Assembly (NCBI GenBank): GCA_021794705.1
Contig: JAJYQH010000013.1
Span: 1 to 12,534, forward strand
DNA from: Actinomycetes bacterium
GTDB taxonomy: Bacteria; Actinomycetota; Actinomycetes; Propionibacteriales; Propionibacteriaceae
Reading direction: 5' to 3'
Length of the DNA: 12,534 bases
The stretch's first letter is position 1. Every line of letters begins with the position of its first letter. A program made the translations under genes and the position numbers. Shown one piece after another: positions 1 to 6,745 of the stretch. The notes below the pieces were generated by a model. The model saw nothing but the letters and a program-made list of their open reading frames with translations, had not been told where the DNA came from and did no database searches.

Positions 1-348
1 GGTGTCGCCGAGGAAGTCGCCGCGGCGTTCCTTCTGGATGACCGTCGAGTAGACCTTGCCCGTGGTGACGTTGGCCTCGCCGTCGAGGTTGACGTCGAGG
101 AAGCGCTCGTAGTGGCCGATGTCGAGGTCGGTCTCGGCGCCGTCCTCGGTGACGAACACCTCGCCGTGCTGGAACGGGTTCATCGTCCCGGGGTCGACGT
201 TGAGGTACGGGTCGAGCTTCTGCATCGTGACCCGCAACCCCCGGGCGACGAGCAGGTTGCCCAGACTGGAGGCGGTGAGCCCCTTGCCCAGGGAGGAGAC
301 GACTCCTCCGGTGACGAACACGTGTTTGGTGATTCTGGCGGCTCCCAC
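1..348 (-). CDS. pyrG: CTP synthase, N-terminal 116 codons (cut by window edge)
   Basis: CTP synthase makes CTP from UTP, ATP and glutamine in the cytosol, the last step of de novo pyrimidine nucleotide synthesis. The visible part is the start of the synthetase domain. It has the P-loop-like [10 protein letters not shown] at residues 14-23, the stretch [17 protein letters not shown] at 42-58, and [16 protein letters not shown] at 61-76, which carries the nucleotide- and Mg-binding acidic residues. It ends in [10 protein letters not shown] at the window edge; the rest of the synthetase domain and the whole glutaminase domain (family length about 550 residues) lie outside. I chose the GTG at 348-346 because GGAG lies 6 nt upstream and the resulting leader [15 protein letters not shown] has the length usual in the family. 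The frame stays open a few codons further upstream but offers no better start. It is divergent from the amino-acid permease. Identity is very secure; the exact start is less so. Confidence 0.96.
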   Translation of the reverse strand, partial: MGAARITKHVFVTGGVVSSLGKGLTASSLGNLLVARGLRVTMQKLDPYLNVDPGTMNPFQHGEVFVTEDGAETDLDIGHYERFLDVNLDGEANVTTGKVYSTVIQKERRGDFLGDT

Positions 349-374
349 GGGTCTCCAGCATAAGGGACGCCGGA

Positions 375-425
375 CCCCTCACCTCCCGCGGCGCCTCCGG
401 GGCGGCGCCCGAGCGTCGTGAGGGG
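375..425 (-). promoter_or_regulatory. Long GC-rich hairpin in the pyrG leader
   Basis: A perfect 8-bp inverted repeat, CCCCTCAC at 375-382 and GTGAGGGG at 418-425, encloses a second nested pair of GGCGCC at 390-395 and 404-409. Read on the minus strand, this would form a stable stem ending about 27 nt before the pyrG GTG start. No run of T follows it, so it does not look like a simple intrinsic terminator. It could be a leader structure affecting pyrG expression. That function is inferred from position only; in a GC-rich genome, a chance hairpin is possible. Confidence 0.4.
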
Positions 426-543
426 CGCAATCCATCCCAGGAAAGTGCAGTTTTCCGGCGAGGGGTGGTTCCTTTTCCTGTGAACGCGACCAGAATGTCC
501 GGATGTCACGAGGTACCACCGCTCATCGGCGAGAGGAACACGC

Positions 544-2187
544 ATGACCCAGGCAACATCCACCCTCGAGGAGGCCCATCCCACCGGGCCCCGGCTGCAG
601 CGACGGCTGGGCCGGATCGGACTGCTGTTCGCCAGCGTCGGGTCGATCATCGGCTCCGGCTGGCTGTTCGGCGCCCTCAACGCGGCCCGGACCGCGGGAC
701 CCGCGGCGATCATCTCTTGGACGCTGGGCGGCATCATCATCATGCTCATCGGCCTGTGCTTCGCCGAGTTGGGCACGATGTTCCCCCTGGCCGGCGGGGT
801 CGTGCGCTTCCCCCACATCGCGTTCGGCAGCTTCGCGAGCTTCGTCAACGGCTGGATCATGTGGGTCGCGACGATGGCCGTGGCACCGATCGAGGTCGAG
901 GGCGCGCTGCAGTACGCGACCAAGTACTTCCCGTTCACCCGCGCAGAGGGTGGCGCGCACGTCCTCACCGGCCTGGGCCTCGGCACCGCGGTCGTCCTCA
1001 TGGCGGTGTTCGTCGTCGTGAACTACGTCGGCATCCACTGGTTCCAGCGGATCAACAACGTGCTCGTGTGGTGGAAGCTGGCGATGATCATCCTCGTCAT
1101 CATCGCCTTCGGCGTCACCGCCTTCCACGGCTCGAACTTCACCGCCACCTCGAGCGGCTTCTTCGCCAACGGCTGGACCGGCGTGTTCAGCGCGATCGCC
1201 ACCTCCGGCATCGTCTTCTCCTACCTGGGCTTCCGCCAGGGCATCGAACTGGCCGGCGAGACCAGCGACCCGCGGCGCAACGTGCCGTTCGCGGTCATCG
1301 GCTCGGTCGTGGTGACGATGGTCCTCTACATCCTGCTGCAGGTCGTGTTCATCGGCGCGCTGCCCGCCAACCTCATCCCGACCCACTGGGCCGACCTGAG
1401 CTTCGCCAACGACTTCGGGCCACTGGCCGCCATGTCGAGCATCCTCGGCCTGGTCTGGCTCGAGGTGCTGCTGTACATCGACGCGATCGTCTCCCCCGCC
1501 GACACCGGCCTCATCTACACCACCGTCACCGCCCGGGTGTCGTTCGCGATGGGCCGCACCGGCGGCGCGCCGAGCGCGCTGAGCCGCACCACCTCCCGCG
1601 GAGCCCCCATCGTCAGCCTGCTCGTCACCTTCGTCGTCGGGCTGATCCTGTTCCTGCCGTTCCCGTCGTGGCAGCAGATGGTCGGCTTCGTCTCGTCGGC
1701 CACCGTCCTCTCCTTCGGCGCCGGACCGCTCGCCGTCGTCTCGCTGCGCCGGCAGATCCCCGATTACCGGCGTCCGTTCCGCCTGCGCGGCCTCGGCGTC
1801 ATCTCGTTCCTCGGCTTCCTCGCGTCGAACCTCATCGTCTTCTGGACCGGGTGGGACACGAACTGGAAGCTGTTCGTGGCCGTGCTGCTCGGGTTCGTCC
1901 TGCTGGCCATCCAGATGGGCACCCGCGAGCACCTGCGCGACGAGGTGCGCCACACCTTCCGCCACGGCGCGTGGGTGCTGCCGTGGTTGGTGGGCCTGGC
2001 GCTGATCTCCTGGCTCGACTCGATGCACGTCTCGAGCCCGCTCCTCTACGGCCTGACGCTCCTCCTGTCGATCGGTGTCTACTGGATGGCCTTCGCCCTG
2101 CGCCTGCCGCCGGAGGAGGTCGTCGCCAACATCGAGGCCGACCGCGAGGAGTCCCTCGTCGAGGAGGAGATGTTCGACGCCCAGTGA
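544..2187 (+). CDS. APC-superfamily amino-acid permease (YveA/AspP-like)
   Basis: A cytoplasmic-membrane secondary transporter that probably imports an amino acid with protons. The 547-residue protein has about 12-14 hydrophobic segments. Near the N-terminus is the APC motif GSIIGSGWLF (33-42), followed by AARTAGPAAIISWTLGG (47-63) and FAELGTMFPLAGG (73-85). The middle carries the family signature GFRQGIELAGETSDPRRNVP (229-248). DAIVSP (313-318) and LPFPSW (371-376) resemble, from memory, the Bacillus subtilis aspartate symporter YveA/AspP, so aspartate or another dicarboxylic amino acid is a guess at the substrate. The last 25 residues are hydrophilic and acidic (EADREESLVEEEMFDAQ). The ATG has the purine-rich AGAGGA about 6 nt upstream. 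The gene is divergent from pyrG and followed 22 nt later by ligC on the same strand. Family is certain; substrate is not. Confidence 0.92.
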   Translation: MTQATSTLEEAHPTGPRLQRRLGRIGLLFASVGSIIGSGWLFGALNAARTAGPAAIISWTLGGIIIMLIGLCFAELGTMFPLAGGVVRFPHIAFGSFASFVNGWIMWVATMAVAPIEVEGALQYATKYFPFTRAEGGAHVLTGLGLGTAVVLMAVFVVVNYVGIHWFQRINNVLVWWKLAMIILVIIAFGVTAFHGSNFTATSSGFFANGWTGVFSAIATSGIVFSYLGFRQGIELAGETSDPRRNVPFAVIGSVVVTMVLYILLQVVFIGALPANLIPTHWADLSFANDFGPLAAMSSILGLVWLEVLLYIDAIVSPADTGLIYTTVTARVSFAMGRTGGAPSALSRTTSRGAPIVSLLVTFVVGLILFLPFPSWQQMVGFVSSATVLSFGAGPLAVVSLRRQIPDYRRPFRLRGLGVISFLGFLASNLIVFWTGWDTNWKLFVAVLLGFVLLAIQMGTREHLRDEVRHTFRHGAWVLPWLVGLALISWLDSMHVSSPLLYGLTLLLSIGVYWMAFALRLPPEEVVANIEADREESLVEEEMFDAQ

Positions 2188-2189
2188 CC

Positions 2190-2212
2190 CGGCCCCGCAT
2201 ACTGGGCCGATG
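2190..2212 (+). promoter_or_regulatory. Hairpin and possible leaderless-start promoter at ligC
   Basis: CGGCCC at 2190-2195 and GGGCCG at 2204-2209 form a perfect 6-bp inverted repeat with an 8-nt loop, and the second arm abuts the ligC ATG at 2210. No Shine-Dalgarno-like sequence lies at the usual distance. The loop contains CATACT at 2198-2203, a 4-of-6 match to a -10 hexamer placed so that transcription would begin at or next to the A of the ATG. This would allow a leaderless ligC mRNA, which is common in actinobacteria. No good -35 is seen (TTCGAC at 2173-2178 is weak and 19 nt away), so this is tentative. Confidence 0.28.
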
Positions 2213-3268
2213 AGTATCCCCCTCGAATGGCCGATCAAGCCGATGCTCGCCCGGTTGGTCGACCAGATCCCCGGGCCGGCCACCATCGAGGGGGGCTACT
2301 CGTACGAACCCAAGTGGGACGGCTTCCGGTGCATCGTCCTGCGGTCCGGCGACACCATCGAGCTGGGCAGTCGCAACCAGCGTCCGCTCACGCGGTACTT
2401 CCCGGAGGTCGTCGCGGCCGTCCGGGAGGTCGTGCCGGACGGCTGCGCCATCGACGGCGAGCTGGTGGTGCGCCGGGGCGCGCGGGGCGCCCAGCGGCTC
2501 GACTGGGACGCGCTGAGCCAGCGCATCCACCCCGCCGAGTCCCGCATCACCCGGCTCGCCGGCGAGACCCCGGCCGAGTTCGTCGCGTTCGACCTGCTCA
2601 TGGTGGACGGCCGCGACGTGACCGGTGAGGTGTTCGAGCGGCGTCGGGCGCTGCTCGAGGCCCTGTTCGACCGGATTCCCGGCGGCCACGGGCTGCACCT
2701 CACCCGCACCACCCGGGACCCCGACACCGCGGGCCAGTGGTTCGAGCAGTTCGAGGGCGCCGGGCTCGACGGCGTCGTCGCCAAGCCCCTCGCCGACACC
2801 TATCACCCGGACAAGCGGGCGATGCTGAAGATCAAGCACAAGCGCACGGCTGAGGCCGTCGTGTGGGGCTACCGTCCCCACACGCGGGGCATCGGCGTCG
2901 GGTCGCTGCTGCTCGCGATGTACGACGACGCGGGCGAACTCGTCCCGGTCGGCGGGGTCGGGGCCTTCCCGGACGCCGTCCGCCGCAGCCTCGTCGACGA
3001 CCTCGCCCCCCTGGTGGAGCGGGACGAGTCGGGCGAGGTCGTCACCGGCCAGGGCGAACGCTCGCGCTTCTCCGCGAGCAAGGACGCCTCGTTCGTGCGG
3101 CTGCGCCCGGAGTTGGTCGTCGAGGTGGCCTTCGACCAGTTGGAGGGGCACCGGTTCCGCCACGCGGTGACCCTGCTGCGCTGGCGCCCCGACCGCGACC
3201 CGGAGTCGTGCCTGCTCTCCCAGGTCGACACGCCGGCGTCCTACGACCTCGCCCAGGTTCTCGAGTGA
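2210..3268 (+). CDS. ligC: ATP-dependent DNA ligase, LigC type
   Basis: Seals nicks in double-stranded DNA using ATP, through a ligase-adenylate intermediate. In mycobacteria LigC is an accessory repair ligase, separate from the essential NAD-dependent LigA. The 352-residue product has only the nucleotidyltransferase core and an OB domain, close to the roughly 358 residues of M. tuberculosis LigC, which it resembles from memory along its whole length. Visible motifs are motif I EPKWDGFR with the adenylated lysine K35; LGSRNQRPLTRYFPE (52-66); IDGE with E84 (motif III); AFDLL (126-130); EGAGLDGVVAKP (182-193, motif IV); and LKIKHKR with K207 and K209 (motif V). The OB domain fills about 215-352. 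The ATG at 2210 was chosen over in-frame starts inside the permease gene because homology begins at MSIPLEWPIKPML. No ku, polymerase or nuclease gene is adjacent. It converges with the ABC importer, 27 nt away. Confidence 0.92.
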   Translation: MSIPLEWPIKPMLARLVDQIPGPATIEGGYSYEPKWDGFRCIVLRSGDTIELGSRNQRPLTRYFPEVVAAVREVVPDGCAIDGELVVRRGARGAQRLDWDALSQRIHPAESRITRLAGETPAEFVAFDLLMVDGRDVTGEVFERRRALLEALFDRIPGGHGLHLTRTTRDPDTAGQWFEQFEGAGLDGVVAKPLADTYHPDKRAMLKIKHKRTAEAVVWGYRPHTRGIGVGSLLLAMYDDAGELVPVGGVGAFPDAVRRSLVDDLAPLVERDESGEVVTGQGERSRFSASKDASFVRLRPELVVEVAFDQLEGHRFRHAVTLLRWRPDRDPESCLLSQVDTPASYDLAQVLE

Positions 3269-3295
3269 GCGGGGTCGCGGACGCCGGCATGCGGG

Positions 3296-4207
3296 TCAGC
3301 CCTTGGTGGCGCCGAGCGTGAGTCCCGACACGAACTGCTTCTGCAGCACGAAGTAGATGACGATCGTCGGCACGGCCACGATCATCGAGCCCGCCGACAC
3401 GAGGTTGTTGTCGGTGAAGAACTCCCCCTTGAGGTTGTTCAGCGAGCTCGTGATCGGGTACTTGCTGCCGCTCTGCAGCAGCACCGTCGCCCAGAAGTAC
3501 TCGTTGTAGATCCAGGTGACCTCGAGAGTGGTGAGCGCCGCGAGGGCCGGGCGGATGAGCGGCAGGGTCAGTTTCGAGTACTGCAGCCAGATGTTGGCCC
3601 CGTCGACCATCGCCGACTCGTACAGCTCCTTGGGCAGCGTCTTCATGTAGTTGCTGAGCACGAAGGTGCAAAAGCCGGTCTGGAAGGCGACGTTCACCGC
3701 GATGAGTCCCCAGTAGCTGTCGAGCAGGGTGCCGGAACTGGAGAACCAGTACGGCACCTGGGTGCGCTGGAACAGCTTGAAGATCGGGATGAGCAGCGCC
3801 TGCGGGGGCAGCAGGTTGGCCGCGGTGAACACCCCGAGCATGACGATGTTGAACTTCCAGTTGAACCGGGCGATGACGAACGCGACGCTGGAGGCGAGCA
3901 GCAGCGTGAGCACCACGGCCGGGATCGTGATGATCGCGGAGTTGATGAACTTCTGCCCGAACTGCGCCTGCTCCCACGCGTGCACGTAGTTCTTCACCGT
4001 GAACCCGCCCCACGACACGTAGCCGTGCGCCGCCGTGTAGCTGTAGTCGCGCAGGCTCGCGAGCAGGGCGTACAGCAACGGGAACAGCCACAGCAGCGCG
4101 AGCACGACGAGCACGACGTGCAGGACGACCCGGTAGGGACGCACCGGACGCTTGCGCGGCGTGGCCACGGCCGTCGCCGACTGGGCCGATGTGACCTGGG
4201 CGCTCAT
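3296..4207 (-). CDS. Carbohydrate ABC transporter permease, MalG-like (CUT1)
   Basis: One of two membrane subunits of a binding-protein-dependent sugar importer. The 303-residue protein has a short charged cytoplasmic N-terminus and about six membrane segments, the first near residues 27-50. The conserved cytoplasmic EAA loop, which docks onto the ATPase, is ELYESAMVDGANIWLQYSKL (194-213) followed by LPLIRP (215-220). The C-terminus GLTLGATKG is typical of MalG-type subunits. The ATG at 4207 overlaps the TGA of the upstream permease (ATGA), which favours this start over longer in-frame possibilities and implies translational coupling. It is the last gene of the three-gene importer operon and converges with ligC, leaving only 27 nt in which I see no clear terminator. 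Substrate cannot be read from this subunit. Confidence 0.93.
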   Translation of the reverse strand: MSAQVTSAQSATAVATPRKRPVRPYRVVLHVVLVVLALLWLFPLLYALLASLRDYSYTAAHGYVSWGGFTVKNYVHAWEQAQFGQKFINSAIITIPAVVLTLLLASSVAFVIARFNWKFNIVMLGVFTAANLLPPQALLIPIFKLFQRTQVPYWFSSSGTLLDSYWGLIAVNVAFQTGFCTFVLSNYMKTLPKELYESAMVDGANIWLQYSKLTLPLIRPALAALTTLEVTWIYNEYFWATVLLQSGSKYPITSSLNNLKGEFFTDNNLVSAGSMIVAVPTIVIYFVLQKQFVSGLTLGATKG

Positions 4208-5139
4208 GCGGCATCCCCCTTCATGACGACGCGGAGGTAGATGGCGATGAACACGCTCGAGATGACGAGCATGATCGTCGCCAGGGCCGAGCCGAAGCCG
4301 ATGCGTTGCGCCTCGCCCACGATGTTGCGGGTGACCTCGGTGGCGATGAGCTCGAGGCCGTTGCGGCCCTGGTTGATGATCCACACGAGGTCGAACGCCC
4401 GGAGCGACTCGATGAAGGTGACCACCAGGATGATGATGTTCACCGGGGCGAGCACCGGGAAGACGACCCGGAAGAACGTCTTGACCTCACCCGCGCCGTC
4501 GATCTTCGCCGCCTCCCGCAGCACCGGGTCGACGCCCTTGAGGCCCGAGAGGTACAGCAGCATGATGTAGCCGGTATGGCGCCACGACGTGGCGACCAGC
4601 GCCGCCCACAGGTTGTAACTCGAGTCGCCGTACCAGTCGATCTTGGTGCCGAGGATGTAGTTGAGGAAGCCCTCGTCGCGCGAGTACATCAGCTGCCAGA
4701 TGAAGCCGATGAGGGCCATCGACAGCACGACCGGAAGGTAGAACGACGTCTGGTAGAACGCCGTGCGCTTGCCGAGGTGGTCGATGATCACCGCGAGCAG
4801 CATGCCGAGCGGCGTGGCCACGAAGAACAGCACCCCGAGCCAGATGAGGTTGTGTTCCAGCGCCGGCCAGAACGCCGGGTAGGTCGTGGCGGCGTAACTG
4901 TAGAACTTGCCGCCGACGAAGGGCGCCTTCGAGAAGGGGGTGAACCCGTCCCAGTCGTAGACCGAATACACGACGGTCGCGATGGCGGGCCCCCAGACCA
5001 GGCCGACGACGACCAGGCTCGGGATGAGCACCATGAGCACAACGGTCAGCCGGTCGCGGCCGGAGAGCTTGGCTCCCCGGCCGCGAGGACGCCTGGCCGG
5101 GCGCGCCGTGACGGGCGCGACGGGCGTCTCGGAGGTCAC
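4204..5139 (-). CDS. Carbohydrate ABC transporter permease, MalF-like (CUT1)
   Basis: The second membrane subunit of the same sugar importer. The 311-residue protein has a basic, proline- and arginine-rich cytoplasmic N-terminus (about 1-30) and about six membrane segments, near 31-58, 96-120, 130-152, 175-198, 233-247 and 281-304. The EAA loop is REAAKIDGAGEVKTFFRVVF (208-227) followed by PVLAP (228-232), a strong match to the MalF/UgpA type. The GTG start at 5139 overlaps the TGA of the binding-protein gene (GTGA) and its own TGA overlaps the next ATG, so the three genes are tightly coupled. Expected partners are the MalG-like subunit just downstream and an ATPase encoded elsewhere. Confidence 0.93.
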   Translation of the reverse strand: MTSETPVAPVTARPARRPRGRGAKLSGRDRLTVVLMVLIPSLVVVGLVWGPAIATVVYSVYDWDGFTPFSKAPFVGGKFYSYAATTYPAFWPALEHNLIWLGVLFFVATPLGMLLAVIIDHLGKRTAFYQTSFYLPVVLSMALIGFIWQLMYSRDEGFLNYILGTKIDWYGDSSYNLWAALVATSWRHTGYIMLLYLSGLKGVDPVLREAAKIDGAGEVKTFFRVVFPVLAPVNIIILVVTFIESLRAFDLVWIINQGRNGLELIATEVTRNIVGEAQRIGFGSALATIMLVISSVFIAIYLRVVMKGDAA

Positions 5140-6482
5140 GAGAACAACGCCTTCTTCTGACTCTCGATCTGACCGAGAATCGTGGTGATGTCAGCGGGGT
5201 TCTGGATGTACGACTGCAGAGCCGGCGTGATCACCGTGGACGCGAAGTCGGGTCGGGTGTCGCGGTCGAGGAACTGGGCGATGCTCGTGGCCTTGCTCAC
5301 GAAGTCGACCTCTGCCTTCTGCAGGGCGGTGTACTTGCTCGTGTCGACCTTGGAATTGGTGGCGACGACCGAGGTGTCGGCGGTCACCGACACGAGTTGC
5401 GCCTCCGGGCCGCCGAGGTAGAGCAGCAGCTTCTTGGCACCCGCCTCGTTCTTGGGGCGCTTCGCCATCATGTACCCGTCGATCGGGGCGTCGATCGCCC
5501 CGGCGCCCACCGAGGGGTCGACCTCCGGGAAGTTGAAGAACTTGAGGTCGGACTGCTGGGCCGCGGTGAACTGCTGGGCCACGAAGGTGCCGAGGTAGTA
5601 CATGCCCGCCTTGCCCTGCTGCAGGCCCTGCGCCGCCTCCTGCCACGTGCGTCCGAGCGAGTCGGACTGCTGGTACTTGGCGAGGGACGTCCACGTGTCG
5701 AAGACCTTCTTGACCTTGGCGCCGGTCCAGTCCTCCTTGCCCGCCATGAGGCTGACGTGGAAGTCGTAGCCGTTGATGCGCATGTTGAGGATGTCGAAGG
5801 TGCCCATCGCCGGCCAGCCGTCCTTGTCGGCGAAGGCGATCGGGGTGAGGCCGTCCTTCTTCATCTGGTCGCACAGGGCGGTGAACTCGGCCAGCGTGGT
5901 CGGCACCTTGTAACCGTGCTTGGCCCACACGCTCGGCCGGTAGTGCACGGCCCACGGGTAGTAGGTGCTCGGCACGAAGTACTGCTTGCCGTCGTCCCCG
6001 GTCGACGACTTCTTCAGCGCGTCGCTCATCCCCGTGAGGTTCTGCCACACGTCGGAGATGTCACCGGCGAGCCCCTTGGAGGCGAAGAAGCGCATGCGGT
6101 ACCCGGCGAACCAGGTGAAGACGTCGTCCGGGTTGCCCTGGAGGTAGGTGTTGATGTTGTTCTGGAAGGTGTTGTGATCGACGGTGTTGATGTTCACCGT
6201 CAGGCCGCTGTTGGCCTTCTGGAAGTCCGAGATCACCTGGGCGAGGGCCTGCTTGGGCACCTGGTCGGACTGGTTGGAGCCGAGGGTGACGGTGCCCGTG
6301 GCCGACGCCGTGCCCCCCGAGCCGGACGATCCGCCACTCGATCCGCAGGCGGCCAGGCTGGACACTCCGGCGATCGCCGCACCGGCCCCGAGCGCGCCGC
6401 GCAACAGTGAGCGGCGGCTGAAGCGGGCGGAGGCGGGCGTCAGGGAGGCCAGGTACTCGGCCTCGGTTGATGGACGCGACAT
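5136..6482 (-). CDS. Extracellular sugar-binding lipoprotein of ABC importer (SBP_bac_1 type)
   Basis: Captures the substrate outside the cell and delivers it to the two permeases. The 448-residue precursor has a twin-arginine-like export signal (SRRSLLRG, R23-R24), then a hydrophobic stretch and a lipobox LAAC with the lipidated cysteine at C46. A Ser/Gly-rich tether follows, so it should be exported folded by Tat and anchored as a lipoprotein. The mature domain is a typical CUT1 binding protein: early NTYLQGNPDDVFTWFAGYRM, then STYYPWAVHYRPSVWAKHGY and DGWPAMGTFDILNMRINGYD. Many aromatic residues (W, Y, F) are those that usually stack on sugar rings in this family. The ATG at 6482 is preferred to one six codons upstream because AGAAGGA lies about 7 nt before it. 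It is the first gene of the importer operon, divergent from a DeoR regulator. An oligosaccharide or glycoside is the likely ligand, but which one is unknown. Confidence 0.93.
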   Translation of the reverse strand: MSRPSTEAEYLASLTPASARFSRRSLLRGALGAGAAIAGVSSLAACGSSGGSSGSGGTASATGTVTLGSNQSDQVPKQALAQVISDFQKANSGLTVNINTVDHNTFQNNINTYLQGNPDDVFTWFAGYRMRFFASKGLAGDISDVWQNLTGMSDALKKSSTGDDGKQYFVPSTYYPWAVHYRPSVWAKHGYKVPTTLAEFTALCDQMKKDGLTPIAFADKDGWPAMGTFDILNMRINGYDFHVSLMAGKEDWTGAKVKKVFDTWTSLAKYQQSDSLGRTWQEAAQGLQQGKAGMYYLGTFVAQQFTAAQQSDLKFFNFPEVDPSVGAGAIDAPIDGYMMAKRPKNEAGAKKLLLYLGGPEAQLVSVTADTSVVATNSKVDTSKYTALQKAEVDFVSKATSIAQFLDRDTRPDFASTVITPALQSYIQNPADITTILGQIESQKKALFS

Positions 6483-6495
6483 TGACGTTCCTTCT

Positions 6496-6533
6496 CTCAA
6501 GCGGGTGTGACCCTGGGCGACCAGGGTCTTGAG
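6496..6533 (-). promoter_or_regulatory. Leader hairpin beside the importer ribosome-binding site
   Basis: GACCCTGG at 6509-6516 and CCAGGGTC at 6521-6528 form a perfect 8-bp stem with a GCGA loop. An outer pair, CTCAAG at 6496-6501 and CTTGAG at 6528-6533, can extend it with internal unpaired bases. On the minus strand the outer arm ends right next to the AGAAGGA that serves the binding-protein start. The structure could influence ribosome access or protect the mRNA 5' end; this role is inferred from position. Confidence 0.4.
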
Positions 6534-6582
6534 TCACGAAGTGACACGCGATGGGCACCCGCCCCCCAGGGGGCCGGGGATC

Positions 6583-6654
6583 CGCACATCATCGTGCGAC
6601 TTCGCACATGAATTCTCGATCTGAGTGTGCAAACCCGTCAAGTGAGTGTGCGAA
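6583..6654. promoter_or_regulatory. Candidate operator array of TGTGCGAA-type boxes for the DeoR regulator
   Basis: Related boxes occur on both strands between the divergent regulator and importer. On the minus strand they are TGTGCG at 6583-6588 and TGTGCGAA at 6601-6608. On the plus strand they are TGTGCAAA at 6626-6633 and TGTGCGAA at 6647-6654, with a partial CGTGCGA at 6593-6599. Same-strand boxes sit 20 or 21 bp apart, about two helical turns. TTCGCACA (6601-6608) and TGTGCGAA (6647-6654) are exact inverted partners. The array overlaps the proposed importer promoter. DeoR-family repressors often bind repeated sites of this sort, so this is the likely operator region. The repeats are directly visible; the protein that binds them is inferred. 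Confidence 0.5.
6612..6641 (-). promoter_or_regulatory. Candidate promoter of the sugar importer operon
   Basis: On the minus strand TTGACG (6641-6636, 5 of 6 to the -35 consensus) is followed after 18 nt by GAGAAT (6617-6612, 4 of 6 to the -10). Transcription would begin near 6605, giving a leader of about 120 nt that contains the hairpin at 6496-6533. One candidate operator box lies in the spacer and another at the predicted start point, which would suit repression. Actinobacterial promoters are poorly predicted by eye. Confidence 0.35.
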
Positions 6655-6668
6655 TGCGTGCAGTGGTG

Positions 6669-6697
6669 TTTACAGTCGTGCACAAAGGGTCAAGACT
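6669..6697 (+). promoter_or_regulatory. Weak candidate promoter of the DeoR-family gene
   Basis: TTTACA at 6669-6674 matches the -35 consensus at 5 of 6 positions. AAGACT at 6692-6697, 17 nt further on, is only a 3-of-6 match to a -10. It is placed sensibly, about 50 nt before the ATG at 6746, and just beyond the TGTGCGAA array, so autoregulation is possible. Support is limited to these partial matches. Confidence 0.22.
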
Positions 6698-6745
6698 GGA
6701 CCTGGCCGCGGACCCTGGACGCGGGACGGCCAGAAGGGGTGAGGG

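Noticed and set aside
2075..2209. Upstream ATG extending ligC by 45 codons into the permease gene
   Set aside because: The added residues are Arg/Ser/Pro-rich shadow sequence, and LigC homology begins at the ATG at 2210.
465..2286. Very long open frames overlapping the permease gene (465-2213 plus strand in another frame; 523-2286 minus strand)
   Set aside because: Both translations are low-complexity Arg/Pro/His or Asp/Glu/Gly-rich products expected from shadow frames of GC-rich coding DNA. The 544-2187 frame has clear APC motifs and membrane segments.
1832..3163. 443-codon minus-strand open frame across the permease end and ligC
   Set aside because: The composition is typical of an antisense shadow, with no recognisable domain, while the plus strand carries all ligase motifs.
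3269..3295. Possible bidirectional terminator between ligC and the importer
   Set aside because: The 27-nt gap has no stable stem followed by T. The same holds for 7559-7577 between the DeoR gene and recN.
4208..4384. Longer start for the MalG-like permease
   Set aside because: The extra 59 residues are His/Arg-rich shadow of the MalF-like gene. The ATGA overlap at 4204-4207 gives a natural start.
6561..6574. GCCCCC-CA-GGGGGC palindrome between importer and regulator
   Set aside because: It is a 14-bp G/C palindrome of low complexity with no partner copy and no clear position relative to either promoter, so it is not called as an operator or terminator.
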